This document shows, in pieces, positions 26,427 through 35,531 of a stretch of 64,000 nt of DNA. The stretch is from JBBQER01 sp038320885 (GTDB lineage: Bacteria > Actinomycetota > Acidimicrobiia > IMCC26256 > PALSA-610): assembly GCA_038320885.1 (NCBI GenBank), contig JBBQER010000002.1:1-64000 (forward strand). Reading direction: 5' to 3'. Below the pieces are notes generated by a model. It saw nothing but the letters and a program-made list of their open reading frames with translations, had not been told where the DNA came from and made no database searches. Numbering within the stretch: position 1 is the first letter of the stretch; every line of letters starts with the position of its first letter. Both the position numbers and the translations under genes were made by a program.

Positions 26427-29120
26427 ATGCGGAACGTGTCGTCACCCCCCGGTCCGGCCGCGCTCGGGCGCGGGGTCATTGTCGAGTCGGGCGCGCCCGC
26501 GCCCGAACCGTGGGCCGACGCCGCCCGCGTGGTCGTCGACGACGCGGTGCTGCAAAGCCCGCGCGAGACCGTCGACCGGCTCCACTCGCTCTGGTCGACC
26601 CGAACGCCGGTGGTCGTCGACTTGCGCGTCCCGCGGGAGGCGCTGAGCCAGCCCGAGCGTGACGACCGCATCGCGCACGAGCTCACCCCTCGCTTCGACT
26701 TCGCGCGGGACCGAGCGTACTTCCTCGTGCGCGCCAACAACTACGACGCGCGTGACGGCGCGCCGCGGTGGGGTGCCGCTGCCGAAGCCCAGCGGCTCGG
26801 CGCAACCGCGGGCGGACCGGCCGACGTGCTGCTCCCCGACGGCACACCGGCCTGGTGCGACGGTGGGCCGCGCGCCGCGGGGTTGATCACCGATGCGCGC
26901 ATCCTGCATCGCGTCGCGATCGCGTCCGGCAGCCTGCGCCCCGATGTCGAGCCGGCCGAGAACGCCGACCTTCCGCGCCTCGCACCCGACCAACGCGCCG
27001 CGGTGCTGCACGCGGGCGGACCGGCCCGCATCCTGGCGCCCGCGGGTTCGGGCAAGACGACGGTGCTGACCGCCCGGTTCCGCCACCTGGTGGTCGACCG
27101 CGGCTACGACGCGGCGAACGTGTGCGCCCTCGCGTACAACCGGCGCGCGGGTGCGGAGATGCAGGACCGCCTGGCCGATCTCCCCGGCGGCGCCCGGCAC
27201 AAGGTCCGCACGCTCAACTCGCTCGGCTACGAGATCGTGCGCCGGGCCCGTCCGGGCGTGCGCGTGCTCGACGAGCGCGAGATACGCGAGCGCATCGAAC
27301 CGCACCTCGAGCTCACGTTCCGCGCCAACACCGACGCCCTCCGGCCCTACCTCGAAGCGCTCGAGGAAGTGCAGCTCGGGCTGCGCTCCCCCGCGCACGT
27401 CGAGCGGCAGCGCGGCGACGTCGAAGGCTTCGCCGCGATGTTCGACGCCTACCAAGACGGGCTCGAGCGTGACAACGCGACCGACTTCGACGGTCAGATC
27501 GCGCGCGCGATCGATGCGCTCTGCCGCGATCCCGCGTTACGTGGCGCGTTGCAACGCGAGTGTCGCCATCTCCTGGTCGATGAGTTCCAGGATCTCCGCC
27601 CCGCCCACTTGCTTCTCGTCCGCCTGATCGCGGCCCCCGCCTACGACGTGTTCGGGGTCGGCGACGACGACCAGGTGATCTACGGTTACGCGGGCGCGAA
27701 TCCCGACTTCCTGATCGACTTCGACACGTACTTTCCCGGCGCGGCCGACCACCCGCTCGAGGTCAACTACCGCTGCCCGCCGGTCGTGGTCGATTCCGCG
27801 CGCACGTTGCTGGCGCACAACCGGCGGCGCGTCGCCAAGGTCATCCGCGCCGGGCGCGAATCCGATGCCGCGTCCGCGGACGCGCTCCTGGTCACGCGCC
27901 GCCCGGGCGAAGACCTGGCCCCGCACGCGGCCGACCTCCTCGAGGCATGGTTCACGGCCGGGATCGAACCCGAGAAGATCGCCGTGTTGTGCCGGGTGAA
28001 CGCGGGGCTGCTCGCGGTGCAGGTACTCGCCCATGACCGAGGCCTCCCCGTGACCGCGGCGGTCGGCGAGAACTTCCTCCGCCGCACCGGCGTGCGCAGT
28101 GCGCTCGCCTACCTGCGCATCGCGAGTGCGGTGGCCGAACGCGGCCAGCTCCGCGGCGGCGACCTCGCCGAGGTGGTGCGGCGCCCGAACCGGCGCATCA
28201 CGGCTCGGGTCGTCGACACGATCCGCAACCGGCGCTGGACCCTCGCGTCGTTGCGGGCCCACGGCAACACGCTCAACTCGGCCGATACCGACCGGATCCA
28301 GGAGTTCGCCGACGATCTCGACCGGCTCGCGACGCAGATCGCGTCCGACGACGCGGCAACGGTGTTGCGCGCGGTTCGCGACGACATCGGGCTCGGCGCC
28401 GCGATGAGCACGCTCGACAACTCGGGCCGCGGTCGCGACGCGTCGCATCTCGACGATCTCACCGCGCTCATCTCGATTGCGTCGGTCCATCCGGAACCCG
28501 CGACCTTCGAGGTGTGGCTGCGTGAGCACCTGCAGGGAGTATCGGTCACCGACGATCCCCGCGCGCCCGGGCAGGTCACGCTCGCGACCGTGCACCGGGT
28601 GAAGGGCCTCGAATGGGACCGCGTGATCGTGTTCGGCGCGCACGACGGCCTCATGCCCCACCGCCTCACCGACGACCTCGAGGAGGAGCGACGTGTGTTC
28701 CACGTCGCGCTCACGCGGTGCCGCGAGCAAGTGGTGCTCCTCGCCGACGAGGCGGCCGAGACCCCGTTCGTCGACGACCTCGCACGGGAGCCGCAACCGT
28801 TCGACGCGACCGCGGCGGCAGAAAGCCGGCTCGAGCGGTCACGCCGGACGGCTCCTACCGGCAGCTTCACTACGCCCGGCTCCGACCCGACCGACGAGGC
28901 CCTGCGGGCCTGGCGACTCGAGCGCAGCCGCGCCGACCGCGTTCCCGCGTACGTCGTGTTGAGCAACGCGACCGTCGCCGAGATCGCCGCGGCCCGGCCC
29001 CGCACCGAGCGGGAGCTGAGCCGCATCTCGGGGATCGGCCCGACCAAGCTCGAACGCTACGGCGAAGACATCCTCAAAATCGTGAATTCAAGTCCGGCGG
29101 ATGGTTCAGCCGATCTCTGA
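26427..29120 (+). CDS. UvrD/Rep-type superfamily 1 helicase with HRDC domain
   Basis: An 897-residue SF1A helicase. About 185 residues precede the motor. Motif I is APAGSGKTT (204-212), motif II VDEFQDLRP, motif III GDDDQVIYGYAGA, motif IV NYRCP, motif V TVHRVKGLEWD and motif VI VALTRCREQVVL. The C-terminal 80 residues (AYVVLSNATVAEIA and ISGIGPTKLERYGEDIL) form an HRDC domain, as in mycobacterial UvrD2. It acts in DNA repair or replication restart. ATG 26427 or GTG 26436 could start it. Confidence 0.9.
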   Translation: MRNVSSPPGPAALGRGVIVESGAPAPEPWADAARVVVDDAVLQSPRETVDRLHSLWSTRTPVVVDLRVPREALSQPERDDRIAHELTPRFDFARDRAYFLVRANNYDARDGAPRWGAAAEAQRLGATAGGPADVLLPDGTPAWCDGGPRAAGLITDARILHRVAIASGSLRPDVEPAENADLPRLAPDQRAAVLHAGGPARILAPAGSGKTTVLTARFRHLVVDRGYDAANVCALAYNRRAGAEMQDRLADLPGGARHKVRTLNSLGYEIVRRARPGVRVLDEREIRERIEPHLELTFRANTDALRPYLEALEEVQLGLRSPAHVERQRGDVEGFAAMFDAYQDGLERDNATDFDGQIARAIDALCRDPALRGALQRECRHLLVDEFQDLRPAHLLLVRLIAAPAYDVFGVGDDDQVIYGYAGANPDFLIDFDTYFPGAADHPLEVNYRCPPVVVDSARTLLAHNRRRVAKVIRAGRESDAASADALLVTRRPGEDLAPHAADLLEAWFTAGIEPEKIAVLCRVNAGLLAVQVLAHDRGLPVTAAVGENFLRRTGVRSALAYLRIASAVAERGQLRGGDLAEVVRRPNRRITARVVDTIRNRRWTLASLRAHGNTLNSADTDRIQEFADDLDRLATQIASDDAATVLRAVRDDIGLGAAMSTLDNSGRGRDASHLDDLTALISIASVHPEPATFEVWLREHLQGVSVTDDPRAPGQVTLATVHRVKGLEWDRVIVFGAHDGLMPHRLTDDLEEERRVFHVALTRCREQVVLLADEAAETPFVDDLAREPQPFDATAAAESRLERSRRTAPTGSFTTPGSDPTDEALRAWRLERSRADRVPAYVVLSNATVAEIAAARPRTERELSRISGIGPTKLERYGEDILKIVNSSPADGSADL

Positions 29121-29153
29121 CGTGGCCCCGGCGGGCTTGAGACAAGGAGACCC

Positions 29154-29234
29154 ATGCTGATCCCCATCCTCGGCGTCGTCGTGATCGCCGCGCTCGTGAT
29201 GTTCCTCGTGATGCAGCGCAAGAAGGTGCACTAA
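29154..29234 (+). CDS. 26-residue single-span membrane microprotein
   Basis: ATG 29154 follows AAGGAG with six-base spacing and opens 26 codons ending TAA. The peptide starts MLIPILGVVVIAALV, one hydrophobic helix, and ends MQRKKVH, a positive tail that fixes the C-terminus inside. It lies 33 bp downstream of the helicase gene and its stop is one base from that of the convergent NTF2-like gene. The strong ribosome binding site and ideal helix-plus-basic-tail layout argue that it is real; function is unknown. Confidence 0.6.
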   Translation: MLIPILGVVVIAALVMFLVMQRKKVH

Positions 29235-29235
29235 G

Positions 29236-29658
29236 TCAGCGGACTCCGAGCTGGCGCAGGATCGTGCCCGAATCGAAATAGACGCGCTCGCAGTTGATGC
29301 GATCGCCGTCGAACAAGAAGAGCGCGACCATCCGGCAGCGGAATTCGCGTCCGGTCGGTTCGATGCCCGCGAGCTCGCCCGTGTGGGTGCCGAGCAGGTC
29401 GAATTCCACGAACACGCCGTCGTCGGCGTGATGGATCGCGATCACCTCGTTGCGCTGGTCAGCGAACGCGGTTCGCGACGACGCGTAGTAGGCGCGCACC
29501 GCGTCTGCGCCGTCGTGGACCTCGCCCGTGGCGATGAGCTCGTAGCGCGGGTGCGCGAACGTCGCCATCGTCGCTTCAAAGTCCTGACGGTTCTCGGAGT
29601 CCATGTGCTCGCGCACCACGGCTTCCCGCGCCGCTCGCACTTCCGGGGTAACCGTCAT
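29236..29658 (-). CDS. SnoaL/NTF2-like family protein
   Basis: A 140-residue cone-fold protein: VVREHMDSENRQDFEATMATFAHPRYE is the usual N-terminal helix pair, followed by VRAYYASSRTAFADQRNEVI and GREFRCRMVALFLFDGDRIN. Such proteins act as ester cyclases, isomerases or binding proteins. Its ATG overlaps the stop of the MFS exporter gene (ATGA), so the two are co-translated. Confidence 0.82.
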   Translation of the reverse strand: MTVTPEVRAAREAVVREHMDSENRQDFEATMATFAHPRYELIATGEVHDGADAVRAYYASSRTAFADQRNEVIAIHHADDGVFVEFDLLGTHTGELAGIEPTGREFRCRMVALFLFDGDRINCERVYFDSGTILRQLGVR

Positions 29659-31226
29659 ATGAACTCCTCGACCACCGCCACGTCCACGCCCTCGTGCGTG
29701 AACTCCCGCGGCAGCCATCGTGCCACCGCGATCGCGGAAACGCCCACGAGGATCGCACCCCCGGTCACGGCCAGGTGCACTCCGTTCACGAACGCGTGCT
29801 GGGCGGCGGTCGTGAGCGCCCGGGCCGAGGCGCCGCGCAGGTTGTCCGCCACGTTCAACGCGCCGGCGAGCGAGCTCCGGGCCTTGGTGCGCTGCGCGCC
29901 CGTCAACCCGGCCAGCGTGTGGTTCAGCGAATTGTCGTAACGGGTGGCGGCCAAGCTGCCGAGCACCGCGATTCCCAAGGAGCCACCGAGCTCGCGGGTG
30001 GCGTCGTTCATCGCCGAACCGGCACCGGCGCGCCGGGGCGGCACCGACGACATGATCGCCGCCGTCATCGGCGACATCGTGAGCGCGATGCCCGTCACCA
30101 GCAGGCACATGTTCGCGAGCACCTGCAGGTACGCCGTGTGCAAGCCGAGCGTGCGGAACGAGAGCAGACCGATGGCGACGATGACGAGCCCCGTCGTCAC
30201 GACGCGGTTGGCGCCGAAGCGCGCGCTCAACCGCGGCGTGAGCGGCGCGACGATGATCATGATCGGCGCCATCGGCAGCAGTCGCAGCGCCGCGCTGAGC
30301 GGGCTGTAGCCGAGGACGAGCTGGAAGTACTGCGTGATGAGGAACATCACGCCGAACATCGCCATGAAGACGAGGATCATGCCGCCGGTTCCCGTGCTGA
30401 ACGCGGGGTTGCGGAAGAAGTGCAGGTCGAGCATCGGCTCGTCGACGCGCAACTCCCACGCCGCGAACAGGCCGAGCACGACCAACGCGATCGCAAAGGC
30501 GCCAAGGGTCGTCCCGCTGGCCCAGCCGTTGCTCGGCCCCTCGATCAACCCGTACACCAGCGTGGAGATCCCGACGATCGACAAGCCCGCGCCCACCGGA
30601 TCGAGGCGCGCCTGCGCGGGATCCTTCGACTTGGGCACGAGGAAGTACCCGAGCACGAGCGCGAGCACGATGATCGGGATGTTCACGAGGAATACCGACC
30701 CGAACCAGAAGTGCCCGAGCAGCCAGCCGCTCGCGACCGGCCCGACTGCGCCTGCGGCGCCCGTTGTCGCGGCCCAGAACGCGATCGCCTTGGTGCGTTC
30801 CTCGGCCGGGAACACGTTCACGATGATCGACAACGTGCTCGGCATGATGAACGCGGCGGCCGCGCCCATCAGGGCCCGGCACGCGATCAGCTGCCACATC
30901 GCGGTCGACGCCGACGCCAGGCCGGCGCCCGCGAGGAAGCCGACGAGACCGAACTGCAACGCACCCTTGCGGCCGAAGCGGTCGCCGAGCGCGCCGGTCG
31001 AGAACAACAACCCGGCGAAGACGAGCGAGTAGCTCGCGACCACCCATTGCAGCTGCGACTCGGAGGCGTGGAGATCGCGCGAGAGCGTGGGGATCGTGAC
31101 GTTGAGACTCGAGTTTCCGACGAACACGATGAGCAGGCTCAGGCAGAGCACTCCGAGCATCCACCACCGGCGCGGATCAAGCGTGGGCGCGGCTTCTACT
31201 GCCGCGGGCGCGTCCGTGATGGCCAT
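29655..31226 (-). CDS. MFS drug exporter, DHA2 (14-helix) type
   Basis: A 523-residue major facilitator with 14 predicted membrane segments. NSSLNVTIPTLSRDLHASESQLQWVV and GALGDRFGRKGALQFG are the DHA2 motif C/A regions seen in EmrB/QacA-type drug:H+ antiporters. The C-terminal VHLAVTGGAILVG ends in a short cytoplasmic tail. It is coupled to the SnoaL-like gene. No regulator is adjacent. Confidence 0.9.
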   Translation of the reverse strand: MAITDAPAAVEAAPTLDPRRWWMLGVLCLSLLIVFVGNSSLNVTIPTLSRDLHASESQLQWVVASYSLVFAGLLFSTGALGDRFGRKGALQFGLVGFLAGAGLASASTAMWQLIACRALMGAAAAFIMPSTLSIIVNVFPAEERTKAIAFWAATTGAAGAVGPVASGWLLGHFWFGSVFLVNIPIIVLALVLGYFLVPKSKDPAQARLDPVGAGLSIVGISTLVYGLIEGPSNGWASGTTLGAFAIALVVLGLFAAWELRVDEPMLDLHFFRNPAFSTGTGGMILVFMAMFGVMFLITQYFQLVLGYSPLSAALRLLPMAPIMIIVAPLTPRLSARFGANRVVTTGLVIVAIGLLSFRTLGLHTAYLQVLANMCLLVTGIALTMSPMTAAIMSSVPPRRAGAGSAMNDATRELGGSLGIAVLGSLAATRYDNSLNHTLAGLTGAQRTKARSSLAGALNVADNLRGASARALTTAAQHAFVNGVHLAVTGGAILVGVSAIAVARWLPREFTHEGVDVAVVEEFI

Positions 31227-31347
31227 TCGGGTGAGCCTATGCAGTGGTCACAGATCTTTAGTCATTGCGCCGATTCTGCGCGAACACAACTAATCAGGCA
31301 TTTGTTTGATGGGTGCGAATCTGGGGCAAGGGACCCAAAGGGCGGTT

Positions 31348-31367
31348 GGCGAGAGCGGAGTCTCGCC
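31348..31367 (+). promoter_or_regulatory. Leader hairpin before hypothetical gene
   Basis: GGCGAGA pairs with TCTCGCC across GCGGAG, ending seven bases before the AAGGAG ribosome binding site of the gene at 31387. It may tune translation or be part of a larger leader starting near 31310. Confidence 0.4.
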
Positions 31368-31386
31368 TGCCACGAAGGAGATCGTG

Positions 31387-31836
31387 ATGTTGCTCACTTG
31401 GCCGACTTTTGTCGTGGAACGACGGGTCAACCAGCCCCCGCACGCAGTGCAGGACGCGCTGCGCCGCAGCGACGCGCTCGCAGTCGACACCCGCATCGGG
31501 CTCGGGCGCGACGGCGCGCTCTGCGTCGAGACGCCGTGGCGGCCGTCGCTCTGCTGGCACTCGTTGTCGTGGCGCGCCAACGGACGCCTCCTGAACCAAC
31601 GCGGCCACCTCGTGGCGAGAGTCGAGATCGAGGTCGGCGCGTGGTCCGACGACGCGACCCGGCTCTGTGTTCGCCCGCGGGCCCGCCGGCTCGAGCGCTG
31701 GACCGGGCGCCACATCCAGCGCTACTTCGCGCTCGCCCACGACGCCGCCGATGAGACCGCGCGGGCGCTGAACCAGATCGCGGCCGCACCCGAGAGCGAA
31801 GCGGCCGGTCAGGTCTTTCGGGCCCGGGCGATGTGA
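31387..31836 (+). CDS. Hypothetical protein
   Basis: A 149-residue soluble protein that I do not recognise. It begins MLLTWPTFVVERRVNQPPHA and has the rhythm of an SRPBCC-like fold: an opening strand, a helix with AVQDALRRSD, mid strands with ARVEIEVGAW, and a C-terminal amphipathic helix RYFALAHDAADETARALNQIA. No catalytic motif is visible. AAGGAG stands six bases before ATG 31387, which supports this start. Confidence 0.6.
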   Translation: MLLTWPTFVVERRVNQPPHAVQDALRRSDALAVDTRIGLGRDGALCVETPWRPSLCWHSLSWRANGRLLNQRGHLVARVEIEVGAWSDDATRLCVRPRARRLERWTGRHIQRYFALAHDAADETARALNQIAAAPESEAAGQVFRARAM

Positions 31837-31980
31837 CGCGGGAGGGGCGCGACAGCGAAGGCGCGCGGGTAGGCACGAGGAATTCGCCGCACTCGCGAAC
31901 GAACTCGTCGCAATATCAGTCTGACACCCGCTCGGCGGACGGATAGTCCTCGATGGGAGGGCGTTCTGTCCGGCCGGCGT

Positions 31981-32017
31981 GCATGTTCCTCCCTACCTGA
32001 TCCAGGGAGGAACATGC
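31981..32017 (+). promoter_or_regulatory. Perfect 14-bp hairpin covering RBS and start codon
   Basis: GCATGTTCCTCCCT (31981-31994) is the exact reverse complement of AGGGAGGAACATGC (32004-32017), with a nine-base loop. The 3' arm contains the whole ribosome binding site AGGGAGGA and the ATG at 32014, so the folded mRNA would be untranslatable until the stem opens. Confidence 0.8.
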
Positions 32018-32604
32018 GACCGTTCAAGTTCGCAAGCGCGTGGTGCGCTGGGTTGTTGGGGCTGACCGCGGTGGCCCTCCAAACGGGCGCGACCACACCC
32101 CACTCCGCGGGCGGCAGCGATTGGGTCGACCCGAGCCGCCCCGGTCTCGTGCAGCAGTTCGCAGCGGCACCCTTCATGGGCCGTACGCACAGCAAGGCGC
32201 GAGCCGCACTCCCAACCGACGGATCCACCCACGGGAGCGCCGGCAGTGTCGTCCTCGCCTCCGACGGTCAACCCAAACGCGAGTCGCATGACGTGGTCGC
32301 CTCGAATTCCGATGGTGGAACCCACGCGTCCGGTACCGGCGTAACGCGTGTCTCACGCGGTCGCCCGCCGGTGACCGACCCCGGCGTCCCGAAGCCGCCC
32401 GACCGGAACCCCCCGAAGGACCGCGGCGGCAACCCCCCACCGCCGCCCGATCCGATCCCGGCTCCAACACCGGTTCCCGTCCCGGCACCGACGCCCGAAC
32501 CGGAGCCGGAACCTTCGCCGGTGATCACGGTCCCTCCGCTCCCGTTGCCCGGCCGCCCGGATCCGTTCCTCGGCCCCAAGCTGCCGCTCGGCCCGCCGCT
32601 GTAG
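32014..32604 (+). CDS. Secreted proline-rich protein
   Basis: A 196-residue protein with a probable signal peptide (ASAWCAGLLGLTAVALQTGA), a hydrophilic middle and a C-terminal proline-rich tail of PxP and EPEP repeats from about residue 125 to the end (NPPPPPDPIPAPTPVPVPAP is representative). Such tails usually span or bind the cell wall. No catalytic domain or sorting signal is present. Translation should be controlled by the hairpin at 31981-32017. Confidence 0.68.
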   Translation: MRPFKFASAWCAGLLGLTAVALQTGATTPHSAGGSDWVDPSRPGLVQQFAAAPFMGRTHSKARAALPTDGSTHGSAGSVVLASDGQPKRESHDVVASNSDGGTHASGTGVTRVSRGRPPVTDPGVPKPPDRNPPKDRGGNPPPPPDPIPAPTPVPVPAPTPEPEPEPSPVITVPPLPLPGRPDPFLGPKLPLGPPL

Positions 32605-32701
32605 CAACGAAGCACAACCACGCCGGCAGTCCGAGCCCGCGACGTCGCGCGGGAGCGTCGGTAGTGTCGCCTCGGTTCTCGCCGAGCAACGGGAGATGGT
32701 G

Positions 32702-33163
32702 ATGGCGGACAGTCCGCGCTTCGTCCACCTTGACGATCTGACCTGGCAGGAAGTGCGCCGCCAGCGTCACGGCGAACGCGACGTTTCGGTGCGCGAGAAG
32801 TGGCTCGACTTCTCACCCGAGTTCCTTTCGCTCTACGCGAAGTGGGATCCGGGCATGATCGTGCAGCCGCACGGTCACCACAGCAACCATGTGATCTTCG
32901 TGCTCGAAGGCGAGATGGCGTGTGGCGACGTGCGCTGCGTGAAGGGCACGCACATCGCGCTCGATCAGGGCGACACGTTCGGACCGTTCGTTGCCGGCCC
33001 CGCCGGCGTCGAGCTGTTCGAGGTGATGATGGGGGACCCGCGGTCGTTCCAGGCGGATCCGGAGGGCTACGAACGCTTCCTCGCCGAGCGCGGCGTCGAG
33101 CAACTCCCGAACCCGCCGATCGACATGCCGACCTGGCTCGAAGACACGCGCAGCGGCGCGTGA
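32702..33163 (+). CDS. Cupin domain-containing protein
   Basis: A 153-residue single cupin. QPHGHHSNHVIFVLEGEMACG is motif 1 with histidine metal ligands and glutamate. Motif 2 follows as GPFVAGPAGVELFEVMMGDPRSF. It could be a small dioxygenase, isomerase or ligand-binding protein. Two in-frame ATGs exist; 32702 is preferred because GGGAG lies six bases before it, while 32696 would overlap that site. Confidence 0.85.
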   Translation: MADSPRFVHLDDLTWQEVRRQRHGERDVSVREKWLDFSPEFLSLYAKWDPGMIVQPHGHHSNHVIFVLEGEMACGDVRCVKGTHIALDQGDTFGPFVAGPAGVELFEVMMGDPRSFQADPEGYERFLAERGVEQLPNPPIDMPTWLEDTRSGA

Positions 33164-33177
33164 GCCGGGGTGGTCGA

Positions 33178-33942
33178 TCAGTCCTGATCTTCGATTCGGC
33201 GCCAGCCGCCGGCGGCCCAGTTGCCCCCGTCGACGTGCACGGTCGTGCCGGTCACGAAGCGCGCCATCTCGCTGGCGAGGAACACCACCACCGCGGCGGC
33301 GTCTTCGGGGTCGCCCAGGAAGCCGAGAGGCGGCATCACCGCCGGGTCGTAGGCCGCGCCGCCCGCGAGCATCTCGGCGCGCACGTCGACGTCGCCGCCG
33401 GTCGAGATCGCGTCGGGTGCGATCGCGTTGACCCGGATGCCGTGCGGCGCGAGCTCGAGGGCGAGCGTGCGGGTGAGGTGCGCGAGGGCGGCCTTCATCG
33501 CGCCGTAGATGGCGAAGCCGGGCGCGGCCTGGTGCGCTTCGATCGACGTCAGGTTGACGATGGCGCCGCCCGGCGGCATTTCGGGGACGACGTTGCGAAT
33601 CAGGGCGGTGATGTGGCCGAAGTTCTCGGCGAACATCGTGGTGTCGCCCTTTTCGGTGACATCGAGGAACGACGAGAAGAAGGTGCCGCCCGCGTTGTTG
33701 ACGAGCACGTCGATGCCGCCGAACTTGTTGACGACACCTTCGACGAACACCTCACGGGCGTCGCTATCGCGTACGTCGAACAGCGCCGAGACCGCCGCGT
33801 TCACGTCTTGCGCTTCCCGGTCGCAGGTCGCGACGGTCGCGCCGAACTGCGTACACATTTCCGCGGTGGCCTTGCCGATTCCACGCGCCGCGCCCGTCAC
33901 GATGACGACCTTGTCGGTGAGCAGGATCGAAGCCGGGTCCAC
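33178..33942 (-). CDS. Short-chain dehydrogenase/reductase
   Basis: A 254-residue SDR: TGAARGIG at the nucleotide-binding turn, NNAGG, serine in NLTSIEA, and Y and K in YGAMK. The C-terminal FVTGTTVHVDGGNWA is the standard SDR ending. It probably oxidises or reduces a hydroxyacyl, steroid or similar alcohol. It is divergent from the CMD gene with 32 bp between starts. Confidence 0.9.
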   Translation of the reverse strand: MDPASILLTDKVVIVTGAARGIGKATAEMCTQFGATVATCDREAQDVNAAVSALFDVRDSDAREVFVEGVVNKFGGIDVLVNNAGGTFFSSFLDVTEKGDTTMFAENFGHITALIRNVVPEMPPGGAIVNLTSIEAHQAAPGFAIYGAMKAALAHLTRTLALELAPHGIRVNAIAPDAISTGGDVDVRAEMLAGGAAYDPAVMPPLGFLGDPEDAAAVVVFLASEMARFVTGTTVHVDGGNWAAGGWRRIEDQD

Positions 33943-33974
33943 GCTTCGACGCTATCCGCAGAGAGGAAGAGGAG

Positions 33975-34496
33975 ATGACCCCCGAGCCGAGAATTCCGCT
34001 CCCCGAACCCGGCGAGCTGCGCATCGACGCGGAGGAGCTCGTGGCCGCGATCGCGCGCCCGGGCCGGGAGCCGGCGAAGACCATGGCGGTGCTCGCCTAC
34101 CAGCCGGATCTGCTCGCGCCGTTCCTCGGCTGGGCGGCCGCGCTCGCGCTGAACGGTGTGTTGTCGAATCGTGACCATGAGCTGTTGGCGCTGCGCGTTT
34201 CATCGAACTGTAAGTCCGAGTTCGAGTGGGTCGAGCACGTCGAGTACGCGAGAGACGCCGGGCTCGGCGAGGAGGCGATCACCGCCGCCGCGGAGCCGAC
34301 CGACGAGTTCGAGTGGACCGATGCCCAGCTCGCGCTGCTCCACGCTGCCGACGACCTGCACAAGCACGACCACGTGAAGGACAAGGCATGGACGAACCTC
34401 GCCGCCCACTACGACAAGCCCGCGCTCGTCGAAATCCTGTTCGTCGTCGGTCAGTACACGATGCTCTCGATGGTCGCCAACGCCGCGGGCGTCTGA
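33975..34496 (+). CDS. Carboxymuconolactone decarboxylase (CMD) family protein
   Basis: A 173-residue helical protein of the AhpD/CMD fold. The core signature is LSNRDHELLALRVSSNCKSEFEWVEHV followed by GLGEEAI and the C-terminal LVEILFVVGQYTMLSM. The usual redox CxxC is reduced to one cysteine (NCKSEFEW), so a decarboxylase-like or non-redox role is more likely than peroxidase support. Its start is GAGGAAGAGGAG-preceded ATG 33975. Confidence 0.86.
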   Translation: MTPEPRIPLPEPGELRIDAEELVAAIARPGREPAKTMAVLAYQPDLLAPFLGWAAALALNGVLSNRDHELLALRVSSNCKSEFEWVEHVEYARDAGLGEEAITAAAEPTDEFEWTDAQLALLHAADDLHKHDHVKDKAWTNLAAHYDKPALVEILFVVGQYTMLSMVANAAGV

Positions 34497-34505
34497 GCTG
34501 ACGGG

Positions 34506-35219
34506 TTAGGCGCCGCCGTCGGCGCCCGCCGGCGTCCAGAAGGATTGACGCACCGCTCTCGACCGTTTGCTTCCCTTCCCGGTCGCGCGCGTTATCGGGA
34601 CGACGACCCCGGGATCGCGGGCTTCGGCGGCCTGGAGCATGTGGAGCTGGCGGGCGTGCTGGCCGGTGTCGCGTTGCCCGGCGAGGTGCCGGCGACGCAA
34701 GGCGCGCAGCCGCGTCCGGCCCGGGCTGTTCGCCACATTGACGAGGTTGAGCGGCGGATCGAGATGGTCGAGGACATCGGTCTCGATGGTCGCGACATTG
34801 GCTCGCTCGACCACCGGAACGACACTCACGCTGAGGTGCTCGAGCATCCAGGCCGTGAGCCGGGCGTTGCTGTCGGCGTCGATCGTGTTGCGGCCCGCCC
34901 GCCGAATGTCGAGCTCCTCCCACAACATCGTGGCCAGCGAGCGCCGGAGCGTCGACGACCTCGTGTTGTGCAGGTGTTCCCGGGCGATCCGGGTGTGCAG
35001 GATCCCGTTGGTGCGCCCGAGATAGAGCGGGCTCGTCTCCACCGGCCCGAGCGCAGCGCCCAGCAGGTCGCGGGCGTCGTCGTCGCCGTGCCACGCGTAG
35101 ATACCCGGCTTGGACGCGAGGTCGGCGTCGATCGGAAACCCGGCGCACGGCTCGGCATTGGCCGGATCGCGGATCCAGCCGGCCAGCCGCTTGATCTCTT
35201 GGTCGTACTCGTGGCTCAC
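34506..35219 (-). CDS. GIY-YIG domain protein
   Basis: A 237-residue protein with a divergent GIY-YIG nuclease core: GIYAW (G-I-Y), then PLYLGRT in place of the YIG strand, the arginine in TRIAREHL, and the metal-binding glutamate in VATIETDVLDHLDPPLN. The tail is Arg-rich and likely binds DNA. It resembles stand-alone actinobacterial GIY-YIG proteins of unknown target. It converges with the CMD gene. Confidence 0.72.
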   Translation of the reverse strand: MSHEYDQEIKRLAGWIRDPANAEPCAGFPIDADLASKPGIYAWHGDDDARDLLGAALGPVETSPLYLGRTNGILHTRIAREHLHNTRSSTLRRSLATMLWEELDIRRAGRNTIDADSNARLTAWMLEHLSVSVVPVVERANVATIETDVLDHLDPPLNLVNVANSPGRTRLRALRRRHLAGQRDTGQHARQLHMLQAAEARDPGVVVPITRATGKGSKRSRAVRQSFWTPAGADGGA

Positions 35220-35281
35220 ATCGCCCTCCCGCGTCTCTCACGAGTCTGCAGTGAGGGTGAGACACTCACCCCGAGGGCGGG

Positions 35282-35491
35282 CTAGAGGCGGCGTTCGTCC
35301 ATCAGCTTGGCGAACTGCTCCCAGCGCAGCTTGGCCGCGATCTGCGCGTTGCCGGGCCGCCAGTCGACGCCACCTTGGCTGATCCGGAGCTCGCCGAGCT
35401 TCTCGCCGTCGCTGCGGACCTCGAACACGACGTCGGCGTGGAGCACGACCTTCGAGGTGGGAATTCGCATGTCTACGTCGTGCCTCGGCAT
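35282..35491 (-). CDS. Small conserved hypothetical protein
   Basis: A 69-residue protein. VVLHADVVFEVRSDGEKLGELRISQGGVDWRPGNAQ is a pattern I have seen in small actinobacterial proteins: a short beta-rich core with the GxVDWRP motif, then a helix ending in LMDERR. ATG 35491 follows GAAGGGCAGG; ATG 35470 is an alternative. Function unknown. Confidence 0.68.
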   Translation of the reverse strand: MPRHDVDMRIPTSKVVLHADVVFEVRSDGEKLGELRISQGGVDWRPGNAQIAAKLRWEQFAKLMDERRL

Positions 35492-35531
35492 TGCAACCTG
35501 CCCTTCGGATCGTTGCGACAACAGTAGGCAG

